Part shown: in pieces, positions 8,459-18,078 of the stretch
Numbering within the stretch: position 1 is the first letter of the stretch
How the letters are laid out: the number at the start of each line of letters is the position of its first letter
NCBI RefSeq assembly: GCF_030296915.1
Contig: NZ_AP028031.1
Coordinates: forward strand, 573,001 to 637,000
Length of the DNA stretch: 64,000 nt
Source of the DNA: Anaerostipes hadrus ATCC 29173 = JCM 17467
Lineage (GTDB): Bacteria > Bacillota > Clostridia > Lachnospirales > Lachnospiraceae
Direction of reading: 5' to 3'
The notes under the pieces: generated by a model
What the model was told of the DNA's origin: nothing
The model's input: only the letters and a program-made list of their open reading frames with translations
Databases searched by the model: none
Made by a program: the position numbers and the translations under genes

Positions 8459-9481
8459 ATGGCTATTTTAGTAGCAGGTGGTGCTGGATATATCGGCAGC
8501 CATACATGTGTGGAACTTTTAAATGCAGGATATGAAGTTGTCGTAGTAGACAATTTATATAATTCTAGTGAAGAAGCTTTAAAGAGAGTAGAGCAGATCA
8601 CAGGGAAAACAGTAAAATTTTATGAGGCAGATGTTTTAGACCGTGAAGCATTAGAGAAGATCTTTGATGCAGAAGATATTGACTCTGTGATCAACTTTGC
8701 AGGATTAAAAGCAGTTGGAGAATCTGTACAGAAACCATTAGAATATTATCATAACAATATCACAGGAACATTGATTCTTTGTGATGTGATGAGAAATCAT
8801 GGAGTGAAGAATATTATCTTTAGTTCCTCAGCAACAGTCTATGGAGATCCAGCTTTCATTCCAATTACAGAGGAATGCCCAAAAGGACAGATCACAAACC
8901 CATATGGACAGACAAAGGGAATGTTAGAGCAGATTTTAACAGACTTCCATGTCGCAGATCCAGAATGGAATGTCGTATTACTTCGTTACTTTAACCCTAT
9001 CGGAGCACATGAAAGCGGACTGATCGGAGAAGATCCAAAGGGAATTCCAAATAACTTAGTACCATATATTGCACAGGTAGCAGTTGGTAAACTTGAGAAA
9101 TTAGGAGTCTTTGGTGATGATTATGACACACCAGACGGAACAGGTGTCCGTGATTATATCCATGTTGTAGACCTTGCCAAAGGACATGTGAAGGCATTAA
9201 AGAAATTTGAAGAAAAACCAGAAGTACGTATCTACAACCTTGGAACAGGAATCGGATATAGTGTATTAGATGTCTTACATGCATATGAAGAGGCTTGTGG
9301 AAAGACACTTCCATATGAGATCAAACCACGAAGAGCTGGAGATATTGCAACATGCTATTGTGATGCGACAAAAGCAAAAGAAGAATTAGGATGGGCTGCA
9401 GAAAAAGGAATCAAAGAAATGTGTGCAGATTCCTGGAAATGGCAGTCTATGAATCCGGATGGATATAGAACAGAAGATTAA
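8459..9481 (+). CDS. galE: UDP-glucose 4-epimerase
   Basis: 340 aa. It interconverts UDP-glucose and UDP-galactose with bound NAD, feeding UDP-galactose both to the Leloir pathway and, here, to the mutase Glf. The N-terminal [12 protein letters not shown]-binding loop, the SSSATVYG strand and the catalytic YxxxK (YGQTK in [12 protein letters not shown]) are present, and the length is standard. The ribosome site GGAGGA sits at good spacing before the ATG. It has its own promoter and is closed by a terminator at 9507-9539. Confidence 0.97.
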   Translation: MAILVAGGAGYIGSHTCVELLNAGYEVVVVDNLYNSSEEALKRVEQITGKTVKFYEADVLDREALEKIFDAEDIDSVINFAGLKAVGESVQKPLEYYHNNITGTLILCDVMRNHGVKNIIFSSSATVYGDPAFIPITEECPKGQITNPYGQTKGMLEQILTDFHVADPEWNVVLLRYFNPIGAHESGLIGEDPKGIPNNLVPYIAQVAVGKLEKLGVFGDDYDTPDGTGVRDYIHVVDLAKGHVKALKKFEEKPEVRIYNLGTGIGYSVLDVLHAYEEACGKTLPYEIKPRRAGDIATCYCDATKAKEELGWAAEKGIKEMCADSWKWQSMNPDGYRTED

Positions 9482-9506
9482 TTATTTCATTATCATAGCA
9501 TTAGAC

Positions 9507-9539
9507 AAAAGCTGTCGTAGAATATACGATGGCTTTTTT
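9507..9539 (+). terminator. Rho-independent terminator after galE
   Basis: A 13-bp stem, AAAAGCTGTCGTA (9507-9519) with TACGATGGCTTTT (9525-9537), including two G-U pairs and a five-base loop, followed by more T. Confidence 0.8.
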
Positions 9540-9563
9540 GAAAAATAAACAGGAGCAATAGAG

Positions 9564-10778
9564 ATGAAGATTGATAATAAAAGACAATGGGTCGGAGAGT
9601 TGTTCTTTTTATTAGGAACAATACTCTATATTACATACTACTTTTTTTATATAGCTTACTATTGGTATGTAGAGAAAGATCCGACAAGACAAATTCCAGT
9701 GCAAAGACTATTTTATATTGGATTAATCTGTTTTGTGGTCAAAATAATATTAACAAAATATCAATGGAAAGAAGTGATTATTGGAGCAGCAGGAGCTGTT
9801 TTGATGTATTTATGTTGGAAAAGCTCTGGAGGAATTGATTACCCCGCAAATTATCTGATCATTCTGGCGATGAAAGACGTAGATCTTAAGAAAGTGATGA
9901 AAGCAGTATTTGCATGTGGATTTGTTGGGTTAAGCTATGGTTTTACATGGTTCTTTATGAATGCACCAGATAAATTAACAACAGTAAAAGATTATGGGCG
10001 AGGAATGATAGAAGTACGATATAAGTTTTGCACATGGCATGCGAACACGATTCATCTTATGATCATGGTTTTGATTGTTAGTTTTTTATATGCTTATTAT
10101 AAGAAAATGAAATGGTGGGCATTTGCGATCATGTTCTATTTCAACTATGAGTTTTATCAACTATCAAAATCAAGAACAGCATTTTACTGTGGATCAGCAG
10201 CGATCATTGCCTATTTTATTTTAAGATATGCAAGAAAAATTTATGAGTTTAAGATTTCACTGATTTTATTAGAAATCGGAAATCTTGTAGGAATTTTCTT
10301 ATCTATATATTATGGACTTTATTCTCAATTGACAGATCCAACATTTATGAGATTAGATCAATTGATCACAGGACGATTGACAGTTGCACGGAACTGTTTT
10401 CTTGGAGCTGGAATTCCTCTGTTTGGAAGTAACATTGGTGGAAAGGTTTGTGGATATGGAATTTATACACAGGCCAATGATGGATACGTAACAGAATTAG
10501 GAATTGTAAGAACATTGTTGGAATATGGGCCAATTGTGTTTGGACTTTTTTGTGCTTTTATGCTTATAGCTGTATGGGTACTTTATAAAAAGGGATATTT
10601 TGGGGCTATGGTGCTTTTAGAAATTGGATTTATCGCATGCGGAGTAGAAGCATATTTTCCAGCCGCTTACAATTTAAAGGCATTTGTATTTGGCCTGGCA
10701 TTTTATCAGTTGATGGGATTATTTAAGGGAAAAGAAAAAGAAGAGAAACGAGGAAAGGCAGTCAATGCATCAGAATAA
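9564..10778 (+). CDS. Wzy-like O-antigen/capsule polymerase or ligase family membrane protein
   Basis: 404 aa with about ten hydrophobic segments and an extended loop near residues 250-300 (YYGLYSQLTDPTFMRLDQLITGR), the layout of O-antigen polymerase/ligase-type proteins that join lipid-linked repeat units outside the membrane. The SKSRTAFYCG segment resembles the conserved loop of this class. AGGAG precedes the ATG. The next gene overlaps by 14 bases. The assignment rests on topology and neighbourhood, since the family is poorly conserved in sequence. Confidence 0.65.
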   Translation: MKIDNKRQWVGELFFLLGTILYITYYFFYIAYYWYVEKDPTRQIPVQRLFYIGLICFVVKIILTKYQWKEVIIGAAGAVLMYLCWKSSGGIDYPANYLIILAMKDVDLKKVMKAVFACGFVGLSYGFTWFFMNAPDKLTTVKDYGRGMIEVRYKFCTWHANTIHLMIMVLIVSFLYAYYKKMKWWAFAIMFYFNYEFYQLSKSRTAFYCGSAAIIAYFILRYARKIYEFKISLILLEIGNLVGIFLSIYYGLYSQLTDPTFMRLDQLITGRLTVARNCFLGAGIPLFGSNIGGKVCGYGIYTQANDGYVTELGIVRTLLEYGPIVFGLFCAFMLIAVWVLYKKGYFGAMVLLEIGFIACGVEAYFPAAYNLKAFVFGLAFYQLMGLFKGKEKEEKRGKAVNASE

Positions 10779-12387
10779 TCGAATCATTTCATGGATTATA
10801 TCATTTTTATTTTCAATATGCATGGTTATATCTATAAGTTATGATCAGAGAGATAACTGGTCACTGATCATATGCGATAAAAAACATATGATCAGTGCAT
10901 TGATCATGACGATGATTCTTACAATGATCGTACATATGATCATGAATGTATTATATTCAAAAGCGGGGAAGTCTTTTATAAGGTTAAAGACTCAAGTAAA
11001 CAGTGGGATAGGAGAAAAAATATTTGATCATCATCCTATAGCAGTTCCTTGGAGCATTCTGATTGTTTTATGGCTTCCAAATTATATTTTGTATTTTCCG
11101 GGTTGTTTAACTTATGATATTATACGACAGTATGAGCAGTTTTTCAGTGGAAATCTGACGAATCATCATCCTATATTGACGACATTGTTTGAAGGGATGT
11201 TTGTCAAATTTGGAAGAAACATTGGATGTCAAAATGTAGGAATCGCAGTGTATCTGTTATTTACATTGTTATTTACAAGTGGTGTTTTCGCAATATGTTT
11301 TTATTGGATGCATAAGAAGAATACAAAGTATTGGATTCGCTTTACAGGATTGGCATTTTATGGATTGTTTCCTATCTGGTCGGCATATGCAAGGACAGCA
11401 GTAAAAGACACATTATTTTATCCAATATTTGTTTTATTTGTGTTATTTATATTTGATATAGTATTAGAACCAGAGAAGATATTTGATTCAAAAGTTAAGA
11501 GTATTTTGTTTTTAATAGTCTCTTTATTATTATGTTTGGTCAGACACAACGGGTTTTATATATTAATTTTTACGATGCCGTTTTGTATTGTAGGTGTAAA
11601 AAAATATCGAAGACAATTGATAGTTTTATTTATAATAATGGTGGCGTTTTGGGAGCTTTACCAAAAAGCAATTCTTCCCATGGCAGGTGTGAAGCCTGGC
11701 GGAAAGCAGGAGATGCTCTCCATCCCTTTTCAACAGACAGCGAGATATGTAAAATATTATGGAAATGATGTTTCGACGGAAGAGGAAAAAGTGATTCGAA
11801 AAGTATTAGATTACGATACGATCGGAAAGAATTATGATCCAGATCTTTCTGACCCAGTAAAGAATACTTACAAACAGAAAGACGAATATTTAAAAGATTA
11901 TTTTAACATATGGTTTGAAATGCTTAAGAAGCATCCGACGGCTTATATTCAGGCAACGTTAAATGGGACATATGGATATTGGGGTTATATGACAGAAATA
12001 AGATATCCATATGGATATTATGTACAGCCAGAAAGTATGGATATATACCAAAAAGAATATGAAATATATTATTTGGAAAAAACAAAATATATCAGAGATA
12101 TATATCATGGGGTTTTAGATACAATATATCAGAAAACTCCATTGACATTATTTACAAAACCGATGATATATTTATGGATTTTGATTGGATTGCTTGGCAT
12201 GGTATGTTCTTTTAAAAAGACGATCAGATATTGGATTGCATTTTTGCCAATAGTGACATCATTCCTTATATGTCTGGCATCACCTGTAAATGGCGATATG
12301 CGATATATGCTTCCGATTACAGCGAGTACGATTTTATATGTTGCATTTGTAAATGAAATAATATATAAAGAATATAATGAATTTTAA
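10765..12387 (+). CDS. DUF6020-type large membrane protein (GT-C-like)
   Basis: 540 aa with about eleven transmembrane segments. The segment LYFPGCLTYDIIRQYEQFF followed by NHHPILTTLFEGMF, then ARTAVKDTLFYPIFVLF, matches the DUF6020 pattern and the first-loop acidic motif of GT-C glycosyltransferases, which use polyprenyl-phosphate sugars outside the membrane. It overlaps the Wzy-like gene by 14 bases. Acting with the polyprenyl-phosphate glycosyltransferases just downstream is an inference from order. Confidence 0.65.
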   Translation: MHQNNRIISWIISFLFSICMVISISYDQRDNWSLIICDKKHMISALIMTMILTMIVHMIMNVLYSKAGKSFIRLKTQVNSGIGEKIFDHHPIAVPWSILIVLWLPNYILYFPGCLTYDIIRQYEQFFSGNLTNHHPILTTLFEGMFVKFGRNIGCQNVGIAVYLLFTLLFTSGVFAICFYWMHKKNTKYWIRFTGLAFYGLFPIWSAYARTAVKDTLFYPIFVLFVLFIFDIVLEPEKIFDSKVKSILFLIVSLLLCLVRHNGFYILIFTMPFCIVGVKKYRRQLIVLFIIMVAFWELYQKAILPMAGVKPGGKQEMLSIPFQQTARYVKYYGNDVSTEEEKVIRKVLDYDTIGKNYDPDLSDPVKNTYKQKDEYLKDYFNIWFEMLKKHPTAYIQATLNGTYGYWGYMTEIRYPYGYYVQPESMDIYQKEYEIYYLEKTKYIRDIYHGVLDTIYQKTPLTLFTKPMIYLWILIGLLGMVCSFKKTIRYWIAFLPIVTSFLICLASPVNGDMRYMLPITASTILYVAFVNEIIYKEYNEF

Positions 12388-12403
12388 CAAAGGAGAATGC
12401 GTA

Positions 12404-13345
12404 ATGGAAAAAATTGCAGTATTGATTCCGTGTTACAATGAAGAAAAGACAATTAAAAAAGTAGTGGAGGATTGGAAGAAAGAACTTCCAGAGGCAACAA
12501 TCTATGTATATAACAATAATTCCACAGATCGTACAGTAGAGATTGCAAAAGAAGCAGGAGCTATTGTAAGAAATGAATATCAACAGGGAAAAGGAAATGT
12601 GATCCGAAGGATGTTTCGAGAAATTGATGCGCAATGTTATATCATGATTGATGGAGATGATACATATCCTGCCCAATTTGGACGAGAAATGGCAGAAAAA
12701 GTTTTAGAATACAAGGTGGATATGGTTGTAGGGGACAGATTATCATCTACCTATTTTGAGGAAAATAAAAGACCTTTTCATAATCTTGGAAATAGCATGG
12801 TGAGAGCTGCAATTAATCATCTTTTTAAAAGTAATATCCGGGATATTATGACTGGATATAGAGCTTTTAGCTATCAGTTTGTTAAAACATTTCCAGTGTT
12901 ATCCAGGGGATTTGAAATCGAAACTGAAATGAGCATTCATGCAGTAGATAAAAATATGCTGGTTGATAATGTGATCATCGAATATCGAGATAGACCAGAT
13001 GGAAGCGAATCTAAATTAAATACTTATACAGATGGTATGAAGGTATTATTTACGATCATAAAACTGTTTAAAGGTTATAGACCATTTCAGTTTTTTGGAA
13101 GTATGGCATTCTTGCTTATGATTATTGCGGCAGGATTATTTATACCCGTATTTATGACATATCTTCATACAGGTCTGGTACCGAATTTCCCAACTTTGAT
13201 CGTAAGTGGATTTATAGCACTTGCAGCGTTGCAGGCATTCTTTTCTGGATTGATTTTAAGTACGATTGTACAAAAAAATAGGCAAGATTTCGAATTTAAA
13301 TTACAGTTGATCACAAACAAAATAGATAATGAGAAAGATAATTAA
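12404..13345 (+). CDS. GT2 polyprenyl-phosphate glycosyltransferase (DPM1-like)
   Basis: 313 aa from the ATG at 12404, which follows AAAGGAG by nine bases; the ATG at 12377 is an unlikely alternative. KIAVLIPCYNEEKTIKKVV and the DGDDTYP catalytic region mark a GT-A fold family 2 enzyme. Two C-terminal transmembrane helices (about residues 225-300) are as in dolichol-phosphate-mannose or undecaprenyl-phosphate-sugar synthases. It probably loads a sugar onto undecaprenyl phosphate at the inner face of the membrane for the neighbouring GT-C-like proteins. Confidence 0.8.
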   Translation: MEKIAVLIPCYNEEKTIKKVVEDWKKELPEATIYVYNNNSTDRTVEIAKEAGAIVRNEYQQGKGNVIRRMFREIDAQCYIMIDGDDTYPAQFGREMAEKVLEYKVDMVVGDRLSSTYFEENKRPFHNLGNSMVRAAINHLFKSNIRDIMTGYRAFSYQFVKTFPVLSRGFEIETEMSIHAVDKNMLVDNVIIEYRDRPDGSESKLNTYTDGMKVLFTIIKLFKGYRPFQFFGSMAFLLMIIAAGLFIPVFMTYLHTGLVPNFPTLIVSGFIALAALQAFFSGLILSTIVQKNRQDFEFKLQLITNKIDNEKDN

Positions 13346-13347
13346 AT

Positions 13348-14316
13348 ATGCAAGAAAGATCAAGAAAAGAGAAAAATATATTATATATTGTAGTGCCTTG
13401 CTATAATGAGGAACAAGTATTAGCTGAAACATCCAAACGATTAAAGGAAAAATGTGAAATGCTGATCCATGATGGTAAAATAGCGAAAGAAAGCAGAATT
13501 GTTTTTGTGGATGATGGATCCAAAGATCATACGTGGAATATGATCGATGAATTTCATAAAATGGATTCTATATTTTCAGGAGTGAAATTATCCAGAAATC
13601 GTGGGCATCAAAATGCATTGCTGGCTGGTTTGACAATGGCATCAGAGAAAGCAGATATTGTAATATCAATGGATGCGGACCTTCAGGATGATATTAATGC
13701 AGTCGATCAGATGATCGAAAAATATTATGAAGGATGCGATATTGTATATGGTGTTCGAAGTGCCAGAGATACAGATACATTTTTTAAACGTTTTACGGCA
13801 GAAGCATTTTATAAACTGATCAATAAAATGGGCGGAGAGCTTGTTTACAATCACGCAGATTACAGACTGATGAGTAAGCGGGCATTAAAAGGATTATTAG
13901 AATTTGACGAAGTTAATATCTTTCTTAGAGGGATGGTGCCGATGGTTGGTTATCAGAGTGATATTGTCACGTATGAGAGAGCTGAGAGATTTGCAGGAGA
14001 AAGCAAATACCCATTGAAGAAAATGCTTTCTTTTGCATTTGAAGGAATTACATCGTTGAGTGTAAAACCAATCAAAATGATTTTTAATGTTGGAATTTTA
14101 ATCTGTATAATTAGTGTTTTGGCAATCATTTATTGTTTAGTACGGCATTTTACAAACAACACGGTAAGTGGCTGGACTAGCCTTGTTATGTCGATATGGT
14201 TTTTAGGTGGTTTACAGCTGATCGCGATTGGGATGGTTGGACAATATATTGGAAAAATATATTTGGAGACAAAGGCCAGACCTAAATTTATTATTGAACA
14301 GGTATTAAATGACTAG
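13348..14316 (+). CDS. GT2 bactoprenol glycosyltransferase (GtrB/DPM1-like)
   Basis: 322 aa starting two bases after the previous stop. IVVPCYNEEQVLAETSKRL, VFVDDGSKDHTWNMI, SMDADLQDD and RNRGHQNALLAGL are the diagnostic motifs of GtrB-type undecaprenyl-phosphate glucosyl or related transferases. There are two C-terminal membrane helices. A partner flippase of the GtrA type is not seen in the window. Together with the previous gene, two different lipid-linked sugars may be supplied. Confidence 0.85.
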   Translation: MQERSRKEKNILYIVVPCYNEEQVLAETSKRLKEKCEMLIHDGKIAKESRIVFVDDGSKDHTWNMIDEFHKMDSIFSGVKLSRNRGHQNALLAGLTMASEKADIVISMDADLQDDINAVDQMIEKYYEGCDIVYGVRSARDTDTFFKRFTAEAFYKLINKMGGELVYNHADYRLMSKRALKGLLEFDEVNIFLRGMVPMVGYQSDIVTYERAERFAGESKYPLKKMLSFAFEGITSLSVKPIKMIFNVGILICIISVLAIIYCLVRHFTNNTVSGWTSLVMSIWFLGGLQLIAIGMVGQYIGKIYLETKARPKFIIEQVLND

Positions 14317-14326
14317 GAGAATGGAG

Positions 14327-16327
14327 ATGAAGATAAAAGATTTTATATACAAATATTCGATCAGATTGTTTATTTTGATCGTAGCATATTTGATCGTAAG
14401 TTTTCCATTTCAATATACACAAGAAAAGATGAATGACGTTTCTCAGCCGGTTAGGTGGCTGGGGACGTTGTTATTTTTTATCATAGCTTGTTTTATCGTA
14501 AGATACAGAAAGAAATTAGAAGCTGTTTTTGCAAAAAAATCGTTATTTTTTATCATCTTTGTGATGATTTTTGCATTGCAATTGATGACAATCTATGTAT
14601 TTAAGATACAGCCAGTGAATGATTTGTTATATTTGCATGATGAAGCAATCCGAATGATTCAAAATCCTATGATTTCGTTACAGCGTTTTGGTGGGTATTT
14701 TGCACATTATCCGAATAATTATGGATATTTACTAATCTTATATTGCTATTATAAATTGTTGGTGTCTTGCGGTATTTCTGTCGGAAGTCTGGTTCTTGCG
14801 GGAAATTTTTTGAATTTATTAGTAATTGATATTGGAATTTTATGTGGATATATTGCAATACGCATAGTTAAAAATATAAAACTGGCTAACATATGGATGT
14901 TGTTGTTTTTACTGAATCCGTGGACGTATTTCTGGATTGCTTATTATTATACACACACGATATCATTTGGTATGATCATGGTGTTGCTGTTGTTGTTTGT
15001 GCTAATACATAAAGAAAAAGACAATTGGAAGGGCATTTTGTACAGTGCTTTTTTAGGAATTGTAATTTATATAGGAATTAAGATCAGGATCACCAATTTG
15101 ATTCTCTGTATTGCAGTGGGGATCACGTTGTTTATCTTTTGGAAGCAGTATAAGTTTAAAGTAAGACATATGTGTCTGATTCTTGGAATGGTAGCGGGAA
15201 TTGCAGTTTCCGTTTTTGGATATCAGTACAAATTTCAGAATATGATACCAAAACAAAACACACAAGAATTTCCAGCAACACATTGGTTAATGATGTCTTC
15301 TCATGGAGTTGGGAGATATGATAGTGGTGATGTGTGGTTTACTTCACAACTTTCAACGCAAAAACAAAAAAAAGAAAAGACAATTGAAAAAACAATTCAT
15401 AATTATAAAGAGCTTGGGATAAAGGGAACTTTACAGTTATCTGGAGTGAAGTTAAGAGAAGTCTGGCTGACAGGAGATGATGATTTTACAAAAATGTCTT
15501 ATGTTTCAACAGATTATGGAACAGCAAACGAGTTCTTAAATGGAAAGCATAATGGATGGATCTTAATGTACAGCTATCTGATGCGGATGGCGGTCTGGTG
15601 CTTTGCATTAGTGGCAGCGATTGGAATGCTCAGAAAAAGAAACCCATGGAATTATGTTGTGATGCTTACATTACTTGGAGGAATGATCTTCCATGTATTC
15701 TGGGAAGCAAATCCAAAGTATAGCATATGCTTTATGGGTGTAATGATGTTTATGATGGTAACAGGAATTGAAAATCTTTGTGAAGAAGAAAAGAAAGAAC
15801 AAAAACAAAAGATTTCAATGGGGAATGTTATGTTATGTTTGGTCGGAATCGGATTGATTGTATGTTTGCAGCCAATGCATAATTATTTAAAACAAAATCC
15901 AGAGGCGTTAGATCAATCTTATGCAGCTAGTCAGTTTGCACAAAGTCAGACGTTGAATCTGTCATTGAAGAAGAATGAAGCAATAAAACAAAGTTTTCTT
16001 ACAAAAATCAGGTTTCAGAATATTACATTCAATTTATTAAATAATGAGAATGATTTTACTGTGCGTCTGCTTGATGAAACAGGAAAAGTAATGGAAAGCG
16101 CACGACAAGATCAATTATCTTATGCGCAAAATCAATATGAGTGGAAGTTAAACAAAGTTAAGAATTCTGGGACATATGCAATAGAGATTGTAAATCAGAA
16201 AAAAGATCAAAAATACAAACTTCCGGTATACTGGACTGGAAATTATGATGCATACCCAAATGGATGTATGTATAGGAGTAACAAGAAGATTGGGAAAGCA
16301 GATCTGGTATTTCGTGTATATCAATAA
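14327..16327 (+). CDS. Large GT-C-like membrane protein with C-terminal soluble domain
   Basis: 666 aa from the ATG at 14327, preceded by AGGAG with eight-base spacing; earlier ATGs at 14309 and 14321 lie on top of or too near that site. It has an N-terminal block of about eleven hydrophobic segments and a loop LLYLHDEAIRMIQNP early on, like the acidic first loop of GT-C transferases. It ends with about 130 residues of soluble, probably beta-rich sequence on the outside. No family name is recognised. Position right after two polyprenyl-phosphate glycosyltransferases suggests transfer of a lipid-linked sugar to the wall polymer. Confidence 0.6.
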   Translation: MKIKDFIYKYSIRLFILIVAYLIVSFPFQYTQEKMNDVSQPVRWLGTLLFFIIACFIVRYRKKLEAVFAKKSLFFIIFVMIFALQLMTIYVFKIQPVNDLLYLHDEAIRMIQNPMISLQRFGGYFAHYPNNYGYLLILYCYYKLLVSCGISVGSLVLAGNFLNLLVIDIGILCGYIAIRIVKNIKLANIWMLLFLLNPWTYFWIAYYYTHTISFGMIMVLLLLFVLIHKEKDNWKGILYSAFLGIVIYIGIKIRITNLILCIAVGITLFIFWKQYKFKVRHMCLILGMVAGIAVSVFGYQYKFQNMIPKQNTQEFPATHWLMMSSHGVGRYDSGDVWFTSQLSTQKQKKEKTIEKTIHNYKELGIKGTLQLSGVKLREVWLTGDDDFTKMSYVSTDYGTANEFLNGKHNGWILMYSYLMRMAVWCFALVAAIGMLRKRNPWNYVVMLTLLGGMIFHVFWEANPKYSICFMGVMMFMMVTGIENLCEEEKKEQKQKISMGNVMLCLVGIGLIVCLQPMHNYLKQNPEALDQSYAASQFAQSQTLNLSLKKNEAIKQSFLTKIRFQNITFNLLNNENDFTVRLLDETGKVMESARQDQLSYAQNQYEWKLNKVKNSGTYAIEIVNQKKDQKYKLPVYWTGNYDAYPNGCMYRSNKKIGKADLVFRVYQ

Positions 16328-16340
16328 AAATTTAGAAAGA

Positions 16341-16379
16341 AAAATGCAGGTGTATAATTGAAATACAGCTGCATTTTTT
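16341..16379. terminator. Bidirectional terminator between convergent genes
   Basis: Stem AAAATGCAGGTGTA (16341-16354) pairs with TACAGCTGCATTTT (16364-16377) with one mismatch. It has A and T runs on both flanks, so it can stop transcription from the GT-C-like gene and from the minus-strand PIG-L gene. Confidence 0.8.
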
Positions 16380-16392
16380 ATACCATATTGTA

Positions 16393-17910
16393 TTATTGCC
16401 AATCCGTAGCTTTTACCCAATTTTCATAATCATTAAAATATTCATACATTCGAATCGCACCACGATCAAAATAGTTTTTAAAGATCAGAGCATGCTTCTT
16501 CTGAGCAACATCAGAAGGGAGTTTTGCAAGACCTTCTGGAATAGCATCCTGTGTGTAGAATTTTTCAAAGTAATATAATTTATCGTAATGCTCAGCATTT
16601 TCATGACTTACAGCAGTGACTAATTCATCTGTTTTTTTATGATGCTGATGTCCGTATTCGCCATCAGGATTGTGTGTTACGATCTTGCTCCAGTTACGAT
16701 AATTCATGACACGCCGGATATCCTGTGTGATATAGTTAGTATAAGGATCCCATGCAACCTGATGTCTGCGATAGAGGTCAGGATAGCGGAGAATCACATG
16801 TTTTGCCCCGATATCATTCATCGCAGAGTCAAAATCCCTAGCTCGACTATCATAAGAGCCATTGGTTAGGCAAACAACAAAATAGTTATTTCCAGTTTCT
16901 TTTAATTCTTTAATTTCCTGAATCATATTTCCACCACCCCATAAGAGGTCATCATCTGGATGGGCAATGATCATCAGACGGTCCCCATCTTTTAAGTCAA
17001 AATAATCCAAATCTTCAGTAGATAATAAACCATTTTCAGCAGTGACAGTGATCGTGATATTGCACTTTCTGCTTGGATTTTTTATAGAAGTTGCGGTGAT
17101 CACAGCAACACCAACTCCACGGGTAGTTACATGACCATTCTCATCGACAACGGCAACGGTATCATTGTTTGTGCTCCAGGTAAGTTTTTTGTCAGATGCA
17201 TTCCATGGTTTGAAATTCACAGATAAAGTCCTGAAAGTTCCGTAAGGCATACTAATCTTTTGATGCCTTGTTGTTAATTTCTTTAATGGAATCGTTACAT
17301 GAAAACGTCGTTTCAAGATAACTTTTTTATATTTTGCAGTCATTGTTATGTTGCCTTCTTTTAAAGGTGTGATAACACCAGATTTACTGATCGTGGCAAT
17401 GGATTTATTGCTGCTTCGAAAAGTAACGGAAGCAAGAGATGCATTCGCAGGCTTGAGAGAAATATTCCAACGATATTTGTTTGGATATTTGATCAGTGTT
17501 GCAGAAGCAGCATCTTCTTCACAGGAAATTGCTTTGATGGCAATTTCAGGTGTTACTTTTACTTTAATAGATTTTTTTGCAATGACCTTACCAGATTTTG
17601 TTCTGACCACATGACGAATCACTGACTTACCGGTTTTCTTTGGTGTCAGGATACCTTTTTTTGATACTTTTACAACTTTAGGATTAGAAGATTCCCATTT
17701 GATTTTGTAGGAAGCTTTTTTCTTCTTAGAGTATCGAACAGATAGTGTCTGGCTGGATTTTAAAGGTAACTTGATAGATTTTTCTGCATTGGTAAAATAG
17801 ATTTTAAATTTTTTACCTTTGGCATATGTCTGGTGAGGACATAAGATAACAGACATGACAAGAAACAGATTCAGGCATGCCAGTTGTAAATATTTGCGTT
17901 GAACTTTCAT
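16393..17910 (-). CDS. Secreted Big2-domain PIG-L (LmbE-like) N-deacetylase
   Basis: 505 aa with a signal peptide (residues 1-30, ending TYA). Three bacterial Ig-like (Big2) repeats follow at about 35-120, 125-205 and 207-290, each with the SSNxxVxxVxxxGxxTPxxxG pattern. The C-terminal PIG-L domain has AHPDDDLLWGGG (from 316) and HNPDGEYGHQHH (413-424), which carry the zinc ligands and the catalytic aspartate of GlcNAc de-N-acetylases. It probably removes N-acetyl groups from a wall or capsule glycan outside the cell, with the Ig-like part holding it to the surface. It lies convergent to the polymer operon and has its own promoter. Domain order is clear; the substrate is inferred. Confidence 0.85.
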   Translation of the reverse strand: MKVQRKYLQLACLNLFLVMSVILCPHQTYAKGKKFKIYFTNAEKSIKLPLKSSQTLSVRYSKKKKASYKIKWESSNPKVVKVSKKGILTPKKTGKSVIRHVVRTKSGKVIAKKSIKVKVTPEIAIKAISCEEDAASATLIKYPNKYRWNISLKPANASLASVTFRSSNKSIATISKSGVITPLKEGNITMTAKYKKVILKRRFHVTIPLKKLTTRHQKISMPYGTFRTLSVNFKPWNASDKKLTWSTNNDTVAVVDENGHVTTRGVGVAVITATSIKNPSRKCNITITVTAENGLLSTEDLDYFDLKDGDRLMIIAHPDDDLLWGGGNMIQEIKELKETGNNYFVVCLTNGSYDSRARDFDSAMNDIGAKHVILRYPDLYRRHQVAWDPYTNYITQDIRRVMNYRNWSKIVTHNPDGEYGHQHHKKTDELVTAVSHENAEHYDKLYYFEKFYTQDAIPEGLAKLPSDVAQKKHALIFKNYFDRGAIRMYEYFNDYENWVKATDWQ

Positions 17911-17958
17911 TGATCACATCCCCTTTTTGTTTATTTGTAAATTAGCTCAAACAGGATA

Positions 17959-17987
17959 ATTATAGACCGGTTGGCAAAAAAATACAA
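17959..17987 (-). promoter_or_regulatory. Sigma-A promoter for the PIG-L gene
   Basis: On the minus strand a -35 TTGTAT (17982-17987) and a -10 TATAAT (17959-17964) are separated by 17 bases, about 50 bases upstream of the start codon. Confidence 0.7.
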
Positions 17988-18016
17988 GGTTTTGCGGTGT
18001 ATATAAAGTAAAAGTT

Positions 18017-18045
18017 TTTACAAAAGTATTACGTTGTGATATAAT
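18017..18045 (+). promoter_or_regulatory. Sigma-A promoter for the acyltransferase operon
   Basis: -35 TTTACA (18017-18022), 17-base spacer, -10 TATAAT (18040-18045), ending 33 bases before the ATG at 18079. It is divergent from the PIG-L promoter. Confidence 0.8.
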
Positions 18046-18078
18046 ACAGGTCAGTAAAATTAAGAGGAGTAAGATTGA

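Noticed and set aside
8188..8601. 137-codon minus-strand frame spanning the DUF1015-galE junction
   Set aside because: It crosses two well-supported plus-strand genes and the galE promoter, and the translation shows no family features.
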